The translations under genes and the position numbers were made by a program. The notes beneath the pieces are model-generated. The model made no database searches. It saw only the letters and a program-made list of their open reading frames with translations, and was not told where the DNA came from. 19,622 nt of DNA from assembly GCA_002393025.1 (NCBI GenBank), contig DGIE01000063.1:1-19622 (forward strand). Direction: 5' to 3'. This document shows positions 6,846 to 15,159 of this stretch, one piece after another. Position 1 is the first letter of the stretch; every line of letters begins with the position of its first letter. This DNA is from Holosporaceae bacterium UBA3830 (GTDB lineage: Bacteria > Pseudomonadota > Alphaproteobacteria > UBA3830).

Positions 6846-6860
6846 TGGTGGGCCCGGTAA
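6846..6860. repeat. attR core, 15-bp direct repeat inside the tRNA gene
   Basis: Identical to 187-201 and corresponding to tRNA positions 62-76 (3' half of the T stem, 3' acceptor strand and CCA). Integration at a tRNA 3' end with restoration of the gene is the standard habit of P4-type integrases. Confidence 0.85.
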
Positions 6861-6921
6861 GATTCGAACTTACGACTACCCCGTTATGAGCGGGGGGCTC
6901 TAACCGCTGAACTACAGGCCC
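6846..6921 (-). tRNA. tRNA-Ile with CAU anticodon (lysidine type)
   Basis: A 76-nt cloverleaf with CCA encoded. The 7-bp acceptor stem (GGGCCTG/CGGGCCC, one U-G pair), D stem GTTC/GAGC, anticodon stem CCCCG/CGGGG, loop CTCATAA with anticodon CAT, and T stem GTAAG/CTTAC with loop TTCGAAT all form. The body resembles tRNA-Ile2 (the isoacceptor modified to lysidine by TilS to read AUA) more than elongator or initiator tRNA-Met; the first acceptor pair G1-C72 excludes a typical initiator. The last 15 nt coincide with the attR core, so the 3' end is supplied by the element and the gene remains intact. Confidence 0.9.
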
Positions 6922-6930
6922 ACTGCTAAT

Positions 6931-6958
6931 AAAATACTACTACAAAATAAAAAGTCAA
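6931..6958 (-). promoter_or_regulatory. Putative promoter of the tRNA gene
   Basis: On the minus strand TTGACT (6953-6958) and TATTTT (6931-6936) are 16 bp apart, and the mature tRNA begins 10 bp after the -10 box, a spacing typical for tRNA genes. Confidence 0.65.
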
Positions 6959-7014
6959 TTGAGAAAATATTTTCTTTCTGAATGAGGTGCGCAAGAGTGA
7001 TGTAGATTGGAGCA

Positions 7015-8256
7015 TTAAGACTTCTTTTGTTGCCTTCTTTTCCGAATTTTAATGACACGTCGGGTTGTAACTAACATCAATATAGTAGCTACAGTCATGA
7101 AGACACAAGCCATAATGGTAACGATGTTCCCACTAAATTTGGCACTAATTGATATGCAAACAGACATAATTATGTTGCGGAAAACTACAACGGTGGAGGC
7201 TCCAACACTAGCAACTTCTGAAGCTGATTCGAGAGCTTTCAAGACTGAGACCGGAACCAAAAACGCACTACCGACACATTGGATGCACATCAAACCCAAC
7301 AAACTGAATGCACTCCATTCCATCTGATAGACAGATAAATAAAAAACATATGCGCCGAATATCAAATAGGCTATGATCCCCAGCCACTTAGACAATCTCA
7401 AACCATAATGTTTTACGACATACCGATATATAAAAGTACAAATCACATAGAACAACAAAGGAACAGCTGAAAATAACGCGATATCCGCTGAATTATTTGC
7501 AAAAATAAACGGACAACTAGTTGCAAATATCATGTATCCGCCGGCAAATAATCCTGGTATTAGTGCATAGATTACAAAGTAGGAGTTTTTCAAAACTACT
7601 TTATAATCCCTTATCAAATGCTTTACAGAAAACTTCGAACTGTTTTTTCTTTTATCTTTTTCGGGGCAAGAGTGAAACAAAACCAACCCGATAATTTGGG
7701 CTACCATTAGCACGAAAAAAGACAAACGCCAGTTCCCAACTTCTGCAAAAACAGCACCAACAAAGGGCGAAATTATCCAAGCGATAGGTTGATACAACTC
7801 CAGAAGACCTACCACTCCGGCTTTCTCTTTTTCGTTAAACAGATCATTAATGATACTCAATGAGGCAATATAAATTACGCTTGCTCCGATTGCTTGAGTA
7901 AATCTCATACATATGAATAATGGAAGCCCCGTGGAAATGCAACAGCCAAAATGACCGAGCATGGATAGGATCAAAGCCGGAACAATTACAGATTTTACTC
8001 CACGAAGATTTATTAAAGGACCGCTAAAAACTCTTCCGAAAAATTCTCCGATTAAATGGGCAACTATGGTCATTTGCATCATTTCGTTGGTGGTCTGAAG
8101 ATCGATCGCCATCTGTTTCATACTCGGGATGTAAATACTAACAGACGCTGACGTTACTATGTTCATGAGCAGCAAAAAAACCGCAATCCTGTGATTGGAT
8201 AGTTTTCCATCTCGCTTTAAAATTGCATTTCCTAGTTTTTCAATAACCTGCTTCAT
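7015..8256 (-). CDS. MFS exporter, Bcr/CflA (DHA1) type
   Basis: A 413-aa inner-membrane transporter with 12 predicted membrane segments. The opening SIYIPSMKQMAIDLQTT (41-57) and the following GPLINLRG loop correspond to the Bcr/CflA pattern (YLPALP... GPLSDRFGRR), but the normally conserved acidic and basic loop residues are partly replaced (N and V for D and R), so it is divergent. Such proteins export drugs or metabolites by proton antiport; substrate unknown. The C-terminus is strongly basic (KIRKRRQQKKS). It is the last gene of the minus-strand block, 86 bp after cmk, with only a weak ribosome site (AAAGG about 18 bp before the ATG), so its start is less certain than the others. Confidence 0.85.
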   Translation of the reverse strand: MKQVIEKLGNAILKRDGKLSNHRIAVFLLLMNIVTSASVSIYIPSMKQMAIDLQTTNEMMQMTIVAHLIGEFFGRVFSGPLINLRGVKSVIVPALILSMLGHFGCCISTGLPLFICMRFTQAIGASVIYIASLSIINDLFNEKEKAGVVGLLELYQPIAWIISPFVGAVFAEVGNWRLSFFVLMVAQIIGLVLFHSCPEKDKRKNSSKFSVKHLIRDYKVVLKNSYFVIYALIPGLFAGGYMIFATSCPFIFANNSADIALFSAVPLLFYVICTFIYRYVVKHYGLRLSKWLGIIAYLIFGAYVFYLSVYQMEWSAFSLLGLMCIQCVGSAFLVPVSVLKALESASEVASVGASTVVVFRNIIMSVCISISAKFSGNIVTIMACVFMTVATILMLVTTRRVIKIRKRRQQKKS

Positions 8257-8290
8257 ATATTAAACAATAGCCTTTACCACATTAGCCACA

Positions 8291-8386
8291 TTCGTTAAAC
8301 AGACGACCCGCTTTTCGAATTTATAAAAGCTTGCTGTATCCGTCAAACGAACGATCCGTATTCCGAATTTATAAACGCTTTCCTTA
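8291..8386. repeat. 48-bp imperfect tandem duplication of the cmk 3' end
   Basis: 8291-8338 and 8339-8386 align without gaps with 36 of 48 positions identical by hand count. The right copy encodes the last residues and stop of cmk (AFINSEYGSFV); the left copy, just after the stop and in the same frame, would read AFINSKSGSSV plus another stop. The unit is exactly 16 codons, so the gene's tail was duplicated together with its stop codon. Confidence 0.8.
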
Positions 8387-8984
8387 CCGCTTCCCTGCAA
8401 ATTTTGAAGGATTCCTCTACAGATTGCCCAGTTGTATCTATCATAAGATAAGTTTTATCGCAAGTCAAAGGAGCAATTTTTCTGGATTTATCTTGATTAT
8501 CGCGAATTTTCATATTGCGAAAAACCTCATCAAAAGTCGTATTTTTATCCTTTAGATCAGCAAATCTTCTTTTAGCTCTTTCTTTCAAATCTGCTGTAAT
8601 AAAAAGCTTACAGCAGGCATCAGGCACAACAACGGTACCGATATCTCGACCATCAAGAACGGTTCCTTTTTCATTAAATAGATCAATAAAATCTCGCTGC
8701 AGACCAGTTACCACATCCCGAATTTCCGGCATTTTTGCAATAGTGGAAGCTTTGACGCTATTTTCCGGAGATCTTAACAACTTATCATCTAGTTTTGATG
8801 TTTCCTCCAAGAGCTTTTCTACACTTAGTTTTCTGACTTCTGCCAGAGGAATATTTAAGAAAGCAACCGTACGATAAAGGAGTCCAGTATCAAGATAAAC
8901 AAAATCAAAATGGCTCGCAATCATACGAGCCAGGGTTCCTTTTCCACTGCCTGCAGGACCATCTATAGCGACAACAGGTCTCAT
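8343..8984 (-). CDS. cmk: Cytidylate (CMP/dCMP) kinase
   Basis: Phosphorylates CMP and dCMP with ATP in pyrimidine nucleotide recycling; cytosolic. The N-terminus has the P-loop GPAGSGKGT (9-17), followed by the CMP-binding part with LDTGLLYR (31-38) and the DGRDIGTVV motif; the C-terminal lid with several arginines and DTTG is present. Length of 213 aa is normal. The ATG overlaps the secF stop codon as ATGA, so translation is coupled to secF. In many alphaproteobacteria cmk lies between aroA and rpsA, so its place after secF is an unusual neighbourhood. The 3' end is tandemly duplicated downstream (separate entry). Confidence 0.96.
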   Translation of the reverse strand: MRPVVAIDGPAGSGKGTLARMIASHFDFVYLDTGLLYRTVAFLNIPLAEVRKLSVEKLLEETSKLDDKLLRSPENSVKASTIAKMPEIRDVVTGLQRDFIDLFNEKGTVLDGRDIGTVVVPDACCKLFITADLKERAKRRFADLKDKNTTFDEVFRNMKIRDNQDKSRKIAPLTCDKTYLMIDTTGQSVEESFKICREAVRKAFINSEYGSFV

Positions 8985-9910
8985 TTATCCAAACCTAGTT
9001 CTATATCCTTCCCATCGTACTTTACTCCGGTTATCAACAGCAACGGACATGCTAAGCAAATAGATGAGAATGATCCAAACATCAAACCAAATAGGATCGG
9101 GAAACAAAAATCAAAAATGACCTTCCCACCGAACAAACACAAAGCCAAAAGTGATAAAAATGTGGTCAATGAAGTCAATACCGTACGAGATAAAGTCTCA
9201 TTGATGGCCTTGTTCAACAATTCAACTAAAGTCAGACTACGATAAACCGCCATGTCTTCACGAACCCTATCGAAAACCACGACTGTATCGTGAATCGAAT
9301 AACAAGCAGTCATTAACAACGCAACAATAGAGTTTGCGCTGAACTCAAAGTAATGACAAATTGAATACAATCCCATAAGAATTATACAATCGTGAGCCAA
9401 CGAAACAACACCGCAAATTGCAAACTGCCACTCAAACCTCAGCCAAATAAAAATTAAAATTGCCAGCAGTGAAATTACAACTGCAATCATTGCGTTGTCT
9501 ACTAACTCAGCTCCAACTTTCGGTCCTATTTTTTCAATTTTTCTATATTCGGCATTGTCTCCCAAAGTTGTTTTCACTTTTTCAATAGAAGCATTTTGAG
9601 ACTCCTGTGTTTGATTCTGAGGGCTCGGGATTCTTATCAAAACATCATTCTTCGAACCAAATTCCTGAAGATAAACTTCACCAATATCCAGCTTTGTAAG
9701 CTTGTTGCGCAATTCCCCAAGGTCAGCTTCTTGCTGAGTTCTGATCTCCATCAAGAAACCACCTCGAAAATCAATTCCGAAGTTCAATCCGTTAAAAATA
9801 AAGGCTCCAACACTTATTAAAACCGTAAGAATTGAAAAAATATAAGTAAATTTCCTAAACGAAACGAAATCTATTTTCGTGTCATGAGGTATAAGTTTGT
9901 AAAATTCCAT
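8981..9910 (-). CDS. secF: Protein translocase subunit SecF
   Basis: Inner-membrane partner of SecD that uses proton flow to help pull secreted proteins through SecYEG. Length 309 aa; one N-terminal membrane helix (about 22-42), then the conserved GIDFRGG motif, a periplasmic domain with a glutamine-rich linker, and five C-terminal membrane helices containing the signature YSIHDTVVVFDRVRE. AAGGGGAAGG lies just upstream of the start. It begins 15 bp after secD and overlaps cmk by 4 bp. Confidence 0.97.
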   Translation of the reverse strand: MEFYKLIPHDTKIDFVSFRKFTYIFSILTVLISVGAFIFNGLNFGIDFRGGFLMEIRTQQEADLGELRNKLTKLDIGEVYLQEFGSKNDVLIRIPSPQNQTQESQNASIEKVKTTLGDNAEYRKIEKIGPKVGAELVDNAMIAVVISLLAILIFIWLRFEWQFAICGVVSLAHDCIILMGLYSICHYFEFSANSIVALLMTACYSIHDTVVVFDRVREDMAVYRSLTLVELLNKAINETLSRTVLTSLTTFLSLLALCLFGGKVIFDFCFPILFGLMFGSFSSICLACPLLLITGVKYDGKDIELGLDK

Positions 9911-9925
9911 AATCCTTCCCCTTTC

Positions 9926-11497
9926 TTACATAGGAATCTTTACTGCGTACTTTAATCTCAGTAACGTTGAGACAATATATCTGGTTAAAGTCGTTGCGGT
10001 GAAAAATGATATAACTGTTCCGAGAATCGTGGTAATAGCGAATCCTTTAACAGGTCCTGTACCAAAATAATATAAACAGGTCATACCGATAATCGTATTG
10101 AGATTTGTGTCAACGATTGACGTCATTGCCAAATCATATCCCTTTTCAACAGCTTTGACGAATTTATCTCCCTTTCGGATATATTCTTTGATTCTTTCGT
10201 TAATCAAAACGTTAGCATCCACTGCAGTACCAACTGTCAGAGCTATACCTGCTATACCTGGTAAAGTTAATGTCGCTTGCAGACAAGACAACCCCGCAAT
10301 CAACAGGATGATATTTACAGTCACGGCAATATTTGCGATCATTCCGAAGGATGAATACCACATATACATGAATACCAAGACAAATATTCCAGAAATCAAT
10401 GTAGCGACAATTCCAGATCTAATTGAATCTGCTCCCAAATCAGGTCCAACCGTTTTTTCTTCAATTACATTCAGCGGCGCAGGCAAAGCACCGGCCTTTA
10501 ACAAAACGGCTAAATCCTGAGCGGTTTCCGCAGTAAAGTTTCCTGATATAATTCCATGTCCTCCGGTAATCGCACTCTCGATAACTGGAGCACTGATGAC
10601 CTTATTATCAAGTAAGATAGCAAATCTTTTACCGATATTTGCTTTAGTTGCTTCGGCAAATTTTCTGGCTCCGATTTTATTGAAAGAAAACTCGACAGCT
10701 GCATTGTTGTACTTATCGCGACCTAAATTAGCGGAAACCAGCGTCTCTCCTCCGACCAGTGATTGCTTTTTCACTGCGATGTATCCACCTTCGTCGGATT
10801 CCACATACATGCTGCCAATTGGTGCGATAGCTCCCTTTTTGTCTGAGATTTGCTTAGCAGTCTCATCCACCAGATGGAATGTCATTTTTCCGGTACGTCC
10901 GAGCATTTCTTTCACTCTGCTAGGATCCTGAAGTCCTGGAATTTGCAGCAAAATTCTGTCTTCTCCCTGCTTTTGAATATTTGGCTCACGAGTCCCCGTA
11001 TCATCGACCCTTTTGCGAACACTTTCAATACAGCGATTAACTGCGTTGGTCTTTCTTTCCTTTAAGGCTTCTTCCGTTGGAGTCATAGTCACGTGAGTTC
11101 CGACGATATTAACCTTGAAATCCGGATCGATTGATGAAAGAACAGATCTGGCTTTTCCGACTTTAGATGAGTCCTTCAGATCAAACTCAACAGATTTCGC
11201 TTCCTTCTCGACAGCTTTAGGAAAGTTGGCGGCATAAGGGATTCTCTCTTTTCTCAAAGTTTGACGAGCGGCGTCCAGCATTTGGTTTAAATAATCGTGC
11301 TCGACGGTAGCTAAATCTACTTCTAACAGAAGATGTGCCCCCCCTCTTAAATCTAATCCGAGACTGACCTGTTTATTAGGCAGGAAATCCGGCAAATTTT
11401 TTACAACATTTCTCGGGAGAATATTCGGTACCGAGAACAAGATGCCGAATACGCATATAAACGCTATCAATATCTCCTTCCATTTTGGGAAACTCAT
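9926..11497 (-). CDS. secD: Protein translocase subunit SecD
   Basis: Large RND-type subunit of the SecDF-YajC complex in the inner membrane. At 523 aa it has the normal size. An N-terminal membrane helix (8-28) precedes SLGLDLRGG, the periplasmic P1 head region (with TGKMTFHLVDE and QDLAVLLKAGALPAPL) and the membrane domain with five helices, including the signature GTAVDANVLINERIKEY. AGAGGAGA stands before the ATG. It follows yajC by 11 bp and precedes secF by 15 bp, the conserved order for this complex. Confidence 0.97.
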   Translation of the reverse strand: MSFPKWKEILIAFICVFGILFSVPNILPRNVVKNLPDFLPNKQVSLGLDLRGGAHLLLEVDLATVEHDYLNQMLDAARQTLRKERIPYAANFPKAVEKEAKSVEFDLKDSSKVGKARSVLSSIDPDFKVNIVGTHVTMTPTEEALKERKTNAVNRCIESVRKRVDDTGTREPNIQKQGEDRILLQIPGLQDPSRVKEMLGRTGKMTFHLVDETAKQISDKKGAIAPIGSMYVESDEGGYIAVKKQSLVGGETLVSANLGRDKYNNAAVEFSFNKIGARKFAEATKANIGKRFAILLDNKVISAPVIESAITGGHGIISGNFTAETAQDLAVLLKAGALPAPLNVIEEKTVGPDLGADSIRSGIVATLISGIFVLVFMYMWYSSFGMIANIAVTVNIILLIAGLSCLQATLTLPGIAGIALTVGTAVDANVLINERIKEYIRKGDKFVKAVEKGYDLAMTSIVDTNLNTIIGMTCLYYFGTGPVKGFAITTILGTVISFFTATTLTRYIVSTLLRLKYAVKIPM

Positions 11498-11508
11498 TTT
11501 TATCTCCT

Positions 11509-11925
11509 CTACTTCTTTTCCTTAGACTTTGTTACTTTTTTTTCGGATTTCTCTTTCGATTTTTTATCGAGCTCTTCATCTTCTGTGGAATTTTTTCCCA
11601 GTAAGCTATTTTTGTCTAAAAGGTTTACAATGGCACTTTTCAGGATGCGCATACGAACCCCCTCGGCAATCTCGAAAGAAACTTCATCTTGGTTAATCAC
11701 CTTATGAACAGTTCCTATAATTCCGCTTGCGGTAACAACCCTATCCCCTTTTTTCAATTTTGAGAGCATATCTTTTTTCTTGGCCTCTCGTTTTTGTTGC
11801 GGACGTATCATCAAGAAATAAAAAGCCAAGATCATTATCAAAATCGGAGCAAAACTTCCGATAAGGGATGGAGTCTGTGTTCCTTGCTGACTAGGAACCG
11901 ATGTGGCAACTTGAGTATTATTCAT
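11509..11925 (-). CDS. yajC: Sec translocon accessory protein YajC
   Basis: Small single-pass inner-membrane protein associated with SecDF. A hydrophobic helix (about 25-42) leads into the family motif FYFLMIRPQQKR, followed by GDRVVTASGIIGTV and the small beta domain. At 138 aa it is longer than the usual 100-115 because of a lysine/glutamate-rich tail (from about residue 110), which is likely disordered and not conserved in the family. TTTAGGAGA precedes the start; it sits 9 bp after the LytM gene and 11 bp before secD. Confidence 0.96.
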   Translation of the reverse strand: MNNTQVATSVPSQQGTQTPSLIGSFAPILIMILAFYFLMIRPQQKREAKKKDMLSKLKKGDRVVTASGIIGTVHKVINQDEVSFEIAEGVRMRILKSAIVNLLDKNSLLGKNSTEDEELDKKSKEKSEKKVTKSKEKK

Positions 11926-11934
11926 TTAAATCTC

Positions 11935-12897
11935 CTAAATTTTTCCTATGTATTTTTCCGGATTTTCCGGGGTGTTATTTTTCATAATCTCCAGGTGCAG
12001 CTGCGGATTTGATACATCTCCCGTCTTTCCTACTGACCCAATTTTTTGACCGGCACTTATTTTTGCACCTTTTTTAACATTTATATCTTTTAAGTGAGCG
12101 TAAGAAGAAATTACACCGTCCTTATGCTGAACAACCACTACATTTCCAAACGACTCATCAAGATTATTACCGGCATAGATAATCTCACCATCCGAAATGG
12201 CCTTGACCGGACTTCCCGCAGGCGCCTTAATGTTGATCCCGTCATTTGGAATACCATCCAAATTATCGCCAAATTTGGAAATTACTTTCCCATCGAGAGG
12301 ACGTACCATCTTTCCGGAGGAATTAGGAGCTTTCTTTTCGACAATGGCACTAGGAACAGCGGCTGCTTTCGAAGAATCCTTAGTTATCTTAGATCCCGTT
12401 GCGGTGGAAGTAATCTTCGGTGCAGATAAATCCTTTGCTTGCTGATTAAATCCCTTGGTGTTTGCAATTTTCTCTGCCTTTGGATCCGACTTCGTCACGT
12501 CAATTTTCATCATTTTGTCGAAACGATCATCCAGTTCTTTCATGTCTTTATCGGAATTGCCATCTAGATTTACAGGCGCATACATGACAGTTTGAGTCTG
12601 GTTCTGCTGGTCAGCAGATGTGACATCGTTCTCTGTCGGCAATTTTAAGATTTGTCCTTGATGAACATTGTACGGAGCTTTTAAATTATTGGCTTTCGCT
12701 AAATTCATCGGATCGATGTTAAACTTATTTGCGATATCAAACAGAGTATCTCCCTCAGCTACCGAGTAGGTATTGTTTACAGAACTATTTGTTGCAAATC
12801 CGCCTATTTCCTTATCGATTTTAATTTCCACAGGGGAGAGGGAAGTCCTCTCGCAAGCTGCCAGAAGACATAATGAACTTATTAAAATCTTATGCAT
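11935..12897 (-). CDS. LysM-LytM (NlpD-like) lipoprotein, probably catalytically inactive
   Basis: A 320-aa envelope protein. It opens with a lipoprotein signal (MHKILISSLCLLAAC, lipobox cysteine at 15), then a LysM peptidoglycan-binding module (about 43-87: YSVAEGDTLFDIANKFN), a low-complexity linker rich in K, S, A and T, and a C-terminal M23/LytM domain (about 197-320). The M23 metal site is degenerate: the usual HxGxD becomes NDGIN, while QLHLEI keeps one histidine. Such LytM proteins (NlpD, EnvC) activate cell-wall amidases at division instead of cutting peptidoglycan. It occupies the position of nlpD next to surE seen across proteobacteria, overlapping surE by 8 bp and 9 bp before yajC. 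The ribosome site AAGGAG is somewhat far from the ATG (13 bp). Confidence 0.9.
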   Translation of the reverse strand: MHKILISSLCLLAACERTSLSPVEIKIDKEIGGFATNSSVNNTYSVAEGDTLFDIANKFNIDPMNLAKANNLKAPYNVHQGQILKLPTENDVTSADQQNQTQTVMYAPVNLDGNSDKDMKELDDRFDKMMKIDVTKSDPKAEKIANTKGFNQQAKDLSAPKITSTATGSKITKDSSKAAAVPSAIVEKKAPNSSGKMVRPLDGKVISKFGDNLDGIPNDGINIKAPAGSPVKAISDGEIIYAGNNLDESFGNVVVVQHKDGVISSYAHLKDINVKKGAKISAGQKIGSVGKTGDVSNPQLHLEIMKNNTPENPEKYIGKI

Positions 12898-13687
12898 TTT
12901 TCGAAAAAATCTCCTTCAATTGTTTGAAACATCCCGAGTGCTCCTGTCTGTTCTGAAGAGGAGTAATTGTTATGAACTTACCTTGCTCCAACAACACCAA
13001 ATCGGAATTCTCACTGCTTGGCTTCTCCACGTATTTGGCTCTCAACCAATAGTAAGTATGGTTGACCGGATCCTCCCTTTTGTGGATTTCCCAGGTAACC
13101 TCCATTTTTCCTTGGGTTGCAATGCGAACTCCCTTGATCATGTCCAAAGCAGCGTCCGGAAAGTTGACATTCATGCATACGCCATCCGGCCAATCAAATG
13201 ACATTAATTTCTTTATGATTTCCTGCAAAAAATAATCGATGGATGGAAACTTGATGGGACACGCTGATTCAGAACAATCTTGGCTCACGGCAATCGATCG
13301 AATATTTTGAGAACTGGCAGCAAAAGCAGCTCCAATCGTTCCTGACAATCCGATAAAATCCCCAATATTTGAACCGTGATTAATTCCTGACAATACCAAA
13401 TCAGGCTTTTTGTCCTTCAGGATCTGACCAAGTGCAATAAAAACACAATCAGCCGGAGTACCTGATACCGAAAATTTTCGCGGCGAAATTTCTTTTACCC
13501 TTAAAATATCATCAAAAGTGACAGAAAAACCTTTCCCACTCTGACCAACCTCAGGAGCGACTACCCAAACATCCGGCGTTATATTGTTTGCAATTTTTTC
13601 AAGAGCTTTTATTCCATTAGCGTGAATACTGTCATCGTTAGTTATAAGTATTCTCATTTTCGATAATGCTGTCGTCTTGTTACTCAT
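12890..13687 (-). CDS. surE: 5'/3'-nucleotidase SurE
   Basis: Metal-dependent phosphatase acting on nucleoside monophosphates, linked to stress survival. The metal-binding N-terminus ILITNDDSIHANG (13-25, D18 and D19), SGTPADC and the SGINHGSN motif are all present; 265 aa is normal for the family. Most SurE proteins start at the MRIL corresponding to Met11 here. I keep the upstream ATG because GAGGAG lies about 9 bp before it, inside the 3' end of serS, while no ribosome site precedes Met11. The ATG directly abuts the serS stop codon, so translation is probably coupled. Confidence 0.95.
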   Translation of the reverse strand: MSNKTTALSKMRILITNDDSIHANGIKALEKIANNITPDVWVVAPEVGQSGKGFSVTFDDILRVKEISPRKFSVSGTPADCVFIALGQILKDKKPDLVLSGINHGSNIGDFIGLSGTIGAAFAASSQNIRSIAVSQDCSESACPIKFPSIDYFLQEIIKKLMSFDWPDGVCMNVNFPDAALDMIKGVRIATQGKMEVTWEIHKREDPVNHTYYWLRAKYVEKPSSENSDLVLLEQGKFITITPLQNRQEHSGCFKQLKEIFSKNA

Positions 13688-14953
13688 TTATTTTATCTCC
13701 TCTATTCCTCCCATGTAAGGGATTAATGCCTTCGGAATTTTAATGCTTCCGTCTGCTTGCTGATAATTTTCCAAAATAGCGACTATTGTGCGTCCTATTG
13801 CTAAGCCGGATCCGTTCAACGTTGCTACATACCCTTTATCTTTTTCTTCTCCCTTGTAACGAGCATTCATCCTTCTCGCCTGGAATTGTCCGCACAACGA
13901 GCAACTCGAAATCTCTCGATACGTATTTTCGCTCGGAAGCCATACTTCCAAATCGTAAGTTTTTTGAGCTGAAAATCCCATATCTCCCGTGGACAACATC
14001 ATAACTCGGTAAGGAAGTTCTAACTTTTGCAAAATTGTTTCCGCTGCATTGGTCATGCGTTCAAGTTCCTTCTCTCCTTCACTCGGATGTACGACACTGA
14101 CCAATTCAACTTTACTGAACTGGTGATTACGAATCATTCCGCGAGTATCACGTCCCGCTGCGCCCGCCTCCGAGCGGAAACAAGCAGAATAAGCCGTGAC
14201 CCTGACAGGTAACTGACTTGCCGGTATAGTCATTTCCCGAAACATGTTGGTGAGAGGAACTTCTGCCGTTGGAATCAACCATCTGTCATCCGTGGTGTGG
14301 AATGAATCTTCCGCGAATTTCGGCAACTGACCTGTTCCGAACATAGATTCCGATTTTACAATGAACGGTACGGATATTTCTTGATATCCGAAATCTTGCG
14401 TGTGGTTATCCAGCATAAAATTCTTGAGAGCTCTTTCCATTTTCGAGATTGCTCCCTTCAAGATAGTAAAACGACTTCCGGAAACCTTTGCTGCCGTTTG
14501 AAAATCTATCAGTCCCAAATTTTCTCCCAATTCGTAATGATGTTTCGGCTCAAAATCGAATTTCGGAATTTCTCCTACGGTTTTTATACAAACATTTGCC
14601 GACTCATCTTTTCCGACCGGAACATCCGTCAGGGGAATATTTGGAAGAGATAATAAAATCTTGTTTAATTCATCAGAAAACTTCGACTGATTATTCTCCA
14701 GCGAAGCAAGTTCATTTTTTAAATGCGAAGACTCATTTTCTAATTCAGATGCGTTTTGCTTATTTTTTTTTGCGATTCCTATCTGCGACGCGATTTCATT
14801 TCTGCGAGCCTGAATAGACTGTATCTTCGACATAATATCGCGATTGCACTTATCGAGTTTTAAAAGCTTTTCAGAACAAGCATCGGCATTTCGATTAACT
14901 AAAGATCTATCTAAGAAAGTAGGATTTTCTCTGATCCATTTGATATCGAGCAT
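13688..14953 (-). CDS. serS: Seryl-tRNA synthetase
   Basis: Class II aminoacyl-tRNA synthetase that charges tRNA-Ser. The protein starts MLDIKWIRENP, has the long antiparallel coiled-coil arm that holds the tRNA (about residues 25-105), class II motif 2 FRSEAGAAGRDTRG followed by RNHQFSKVEL, and motif 3 GSGLAIGRT near the C-terminus. I place the start at 14953, giving 421 aa, the normal length. An in-frame ATG at 15007 would add 18 hydrophobic residues foreign to the family, and the best promoter (14980-15007) lies over that extension, so the longer form would not be transcribed from it. The upstream ribosome site is weak (GGTGG, GGTAA). First gene of the minus-strand block. Confidence 0.96.
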   Translation of the reverse strand: MLDIKWIRENPTFLDRSLVNRNADACSEKLLKLDKCNRDIMSKIQSIQARRNEIASQIGIAKKNKQNASELENESSHLKNELASLENNQSKFSDELNKILLSLPNIPLTDVPVGKDESANVCIKTVGEIPKFDFEPKHHYELGENLGLIDFQTAAKVSGSRFTILKGAISKMERALKNFMLDNHTQDFGYQEISVPFIVKSESMFGTGQLPKFAEDSFHTTDDRWLIPTAEVPLTNMFREMTIPASQLPVRVTAYSACFRSEAGAAGRDTRGMIRNHQFSKVELVSVVHPSEGEKELERMTNAAETILQKLELPYRVMMLSTGDMGFSAQKTYDLEVWLPSENTYREISSCSLCGQFQARRMNARYKGEEKDKGYVATLNGSGLAIGRTIVAILENYQQADGSIKIPKALIPYMGGIEEIK

Positions 14954-14979
14954 ACTTACCACCAAATAACATGAGAGAA

Positions 14980-15007
14980 AGAATATCACATTTCGTAACA
15001 AAAGCAA
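14980..15007 (-). promoter_or_regulatory. Putative promoter of serS and the following block
   Basis: On the minus strand TTGCTT (15002-15007) and TATTCT (14980-14985) stand 16 bp apart; transcription would begin near 14973, about 20 bp before the serS start chosen here. No other equally good pair was found upstream of serS. Confidence 0.6.
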
Positions 15008-15117
15008 AGAGCGTGCAGAGCAATAAGTGGGTGTTCAAAATACAATCGAACAGCTTATCAGAGAGTCATTAACACTGCGTTGAAAGGCATTGCCAACGCA
15101 AAGACAGATATTAATGG

Positions 15118-15146
15118 TTTACAATTTATCGCTAATAAAATATAAT
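15118..15146 (+). promoter_or_regulatory. Near-consensus promoter of rpoB
   Basis: TTTACA (15118-15123) and a perfect TATAAT (15141-15146) are separated by exactly 17 bp. Transcription would start near 15153, immediately before a terminator-like hairpin and about 135 bp upstream of rpoB. It is the strongest promoter-like sequence in the window. Confidence 0.8.
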
Positions 15147-15159
15147 GCGTCGAAAAAAA

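Larger units (their letters stand above)
187..6860. mobile_element. Satellite-like integrative element in tRNA-Ile(CAU)
   Basis: The element is delimited by an exact 15-bp direct repeat (187-201 and 6846-6860) whose right copy is the 3' end of a tRNA gene. It encodes, all on the plus strand, a P4-type integrase, an AlpA-type regulator, a TOPRIM primase, a DUF927 ATPase, a Fic protein with a MerR-like tail and a Nu1-like small terminase subunit, and carries an iteron-rich noncoding region. Structural and lysis genes and a large terminase are absent. The set matches phage satellites of the PICI/P4 type (integration, replication, packaging interference) reduced to about 6.7 kb. A decayed prophage is the alternative, but every gene looks intact and the spacing is tight. 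Confidence 0.8.

Noticed and set aside
14954..15007. 18-residue hydrophobic N-terminal extension of SerRS, resembling a signal peptide
   Set aside because: SerRS is cytosolic and starts MLDIKWIRENP; the predicted promoter lies over the extension.
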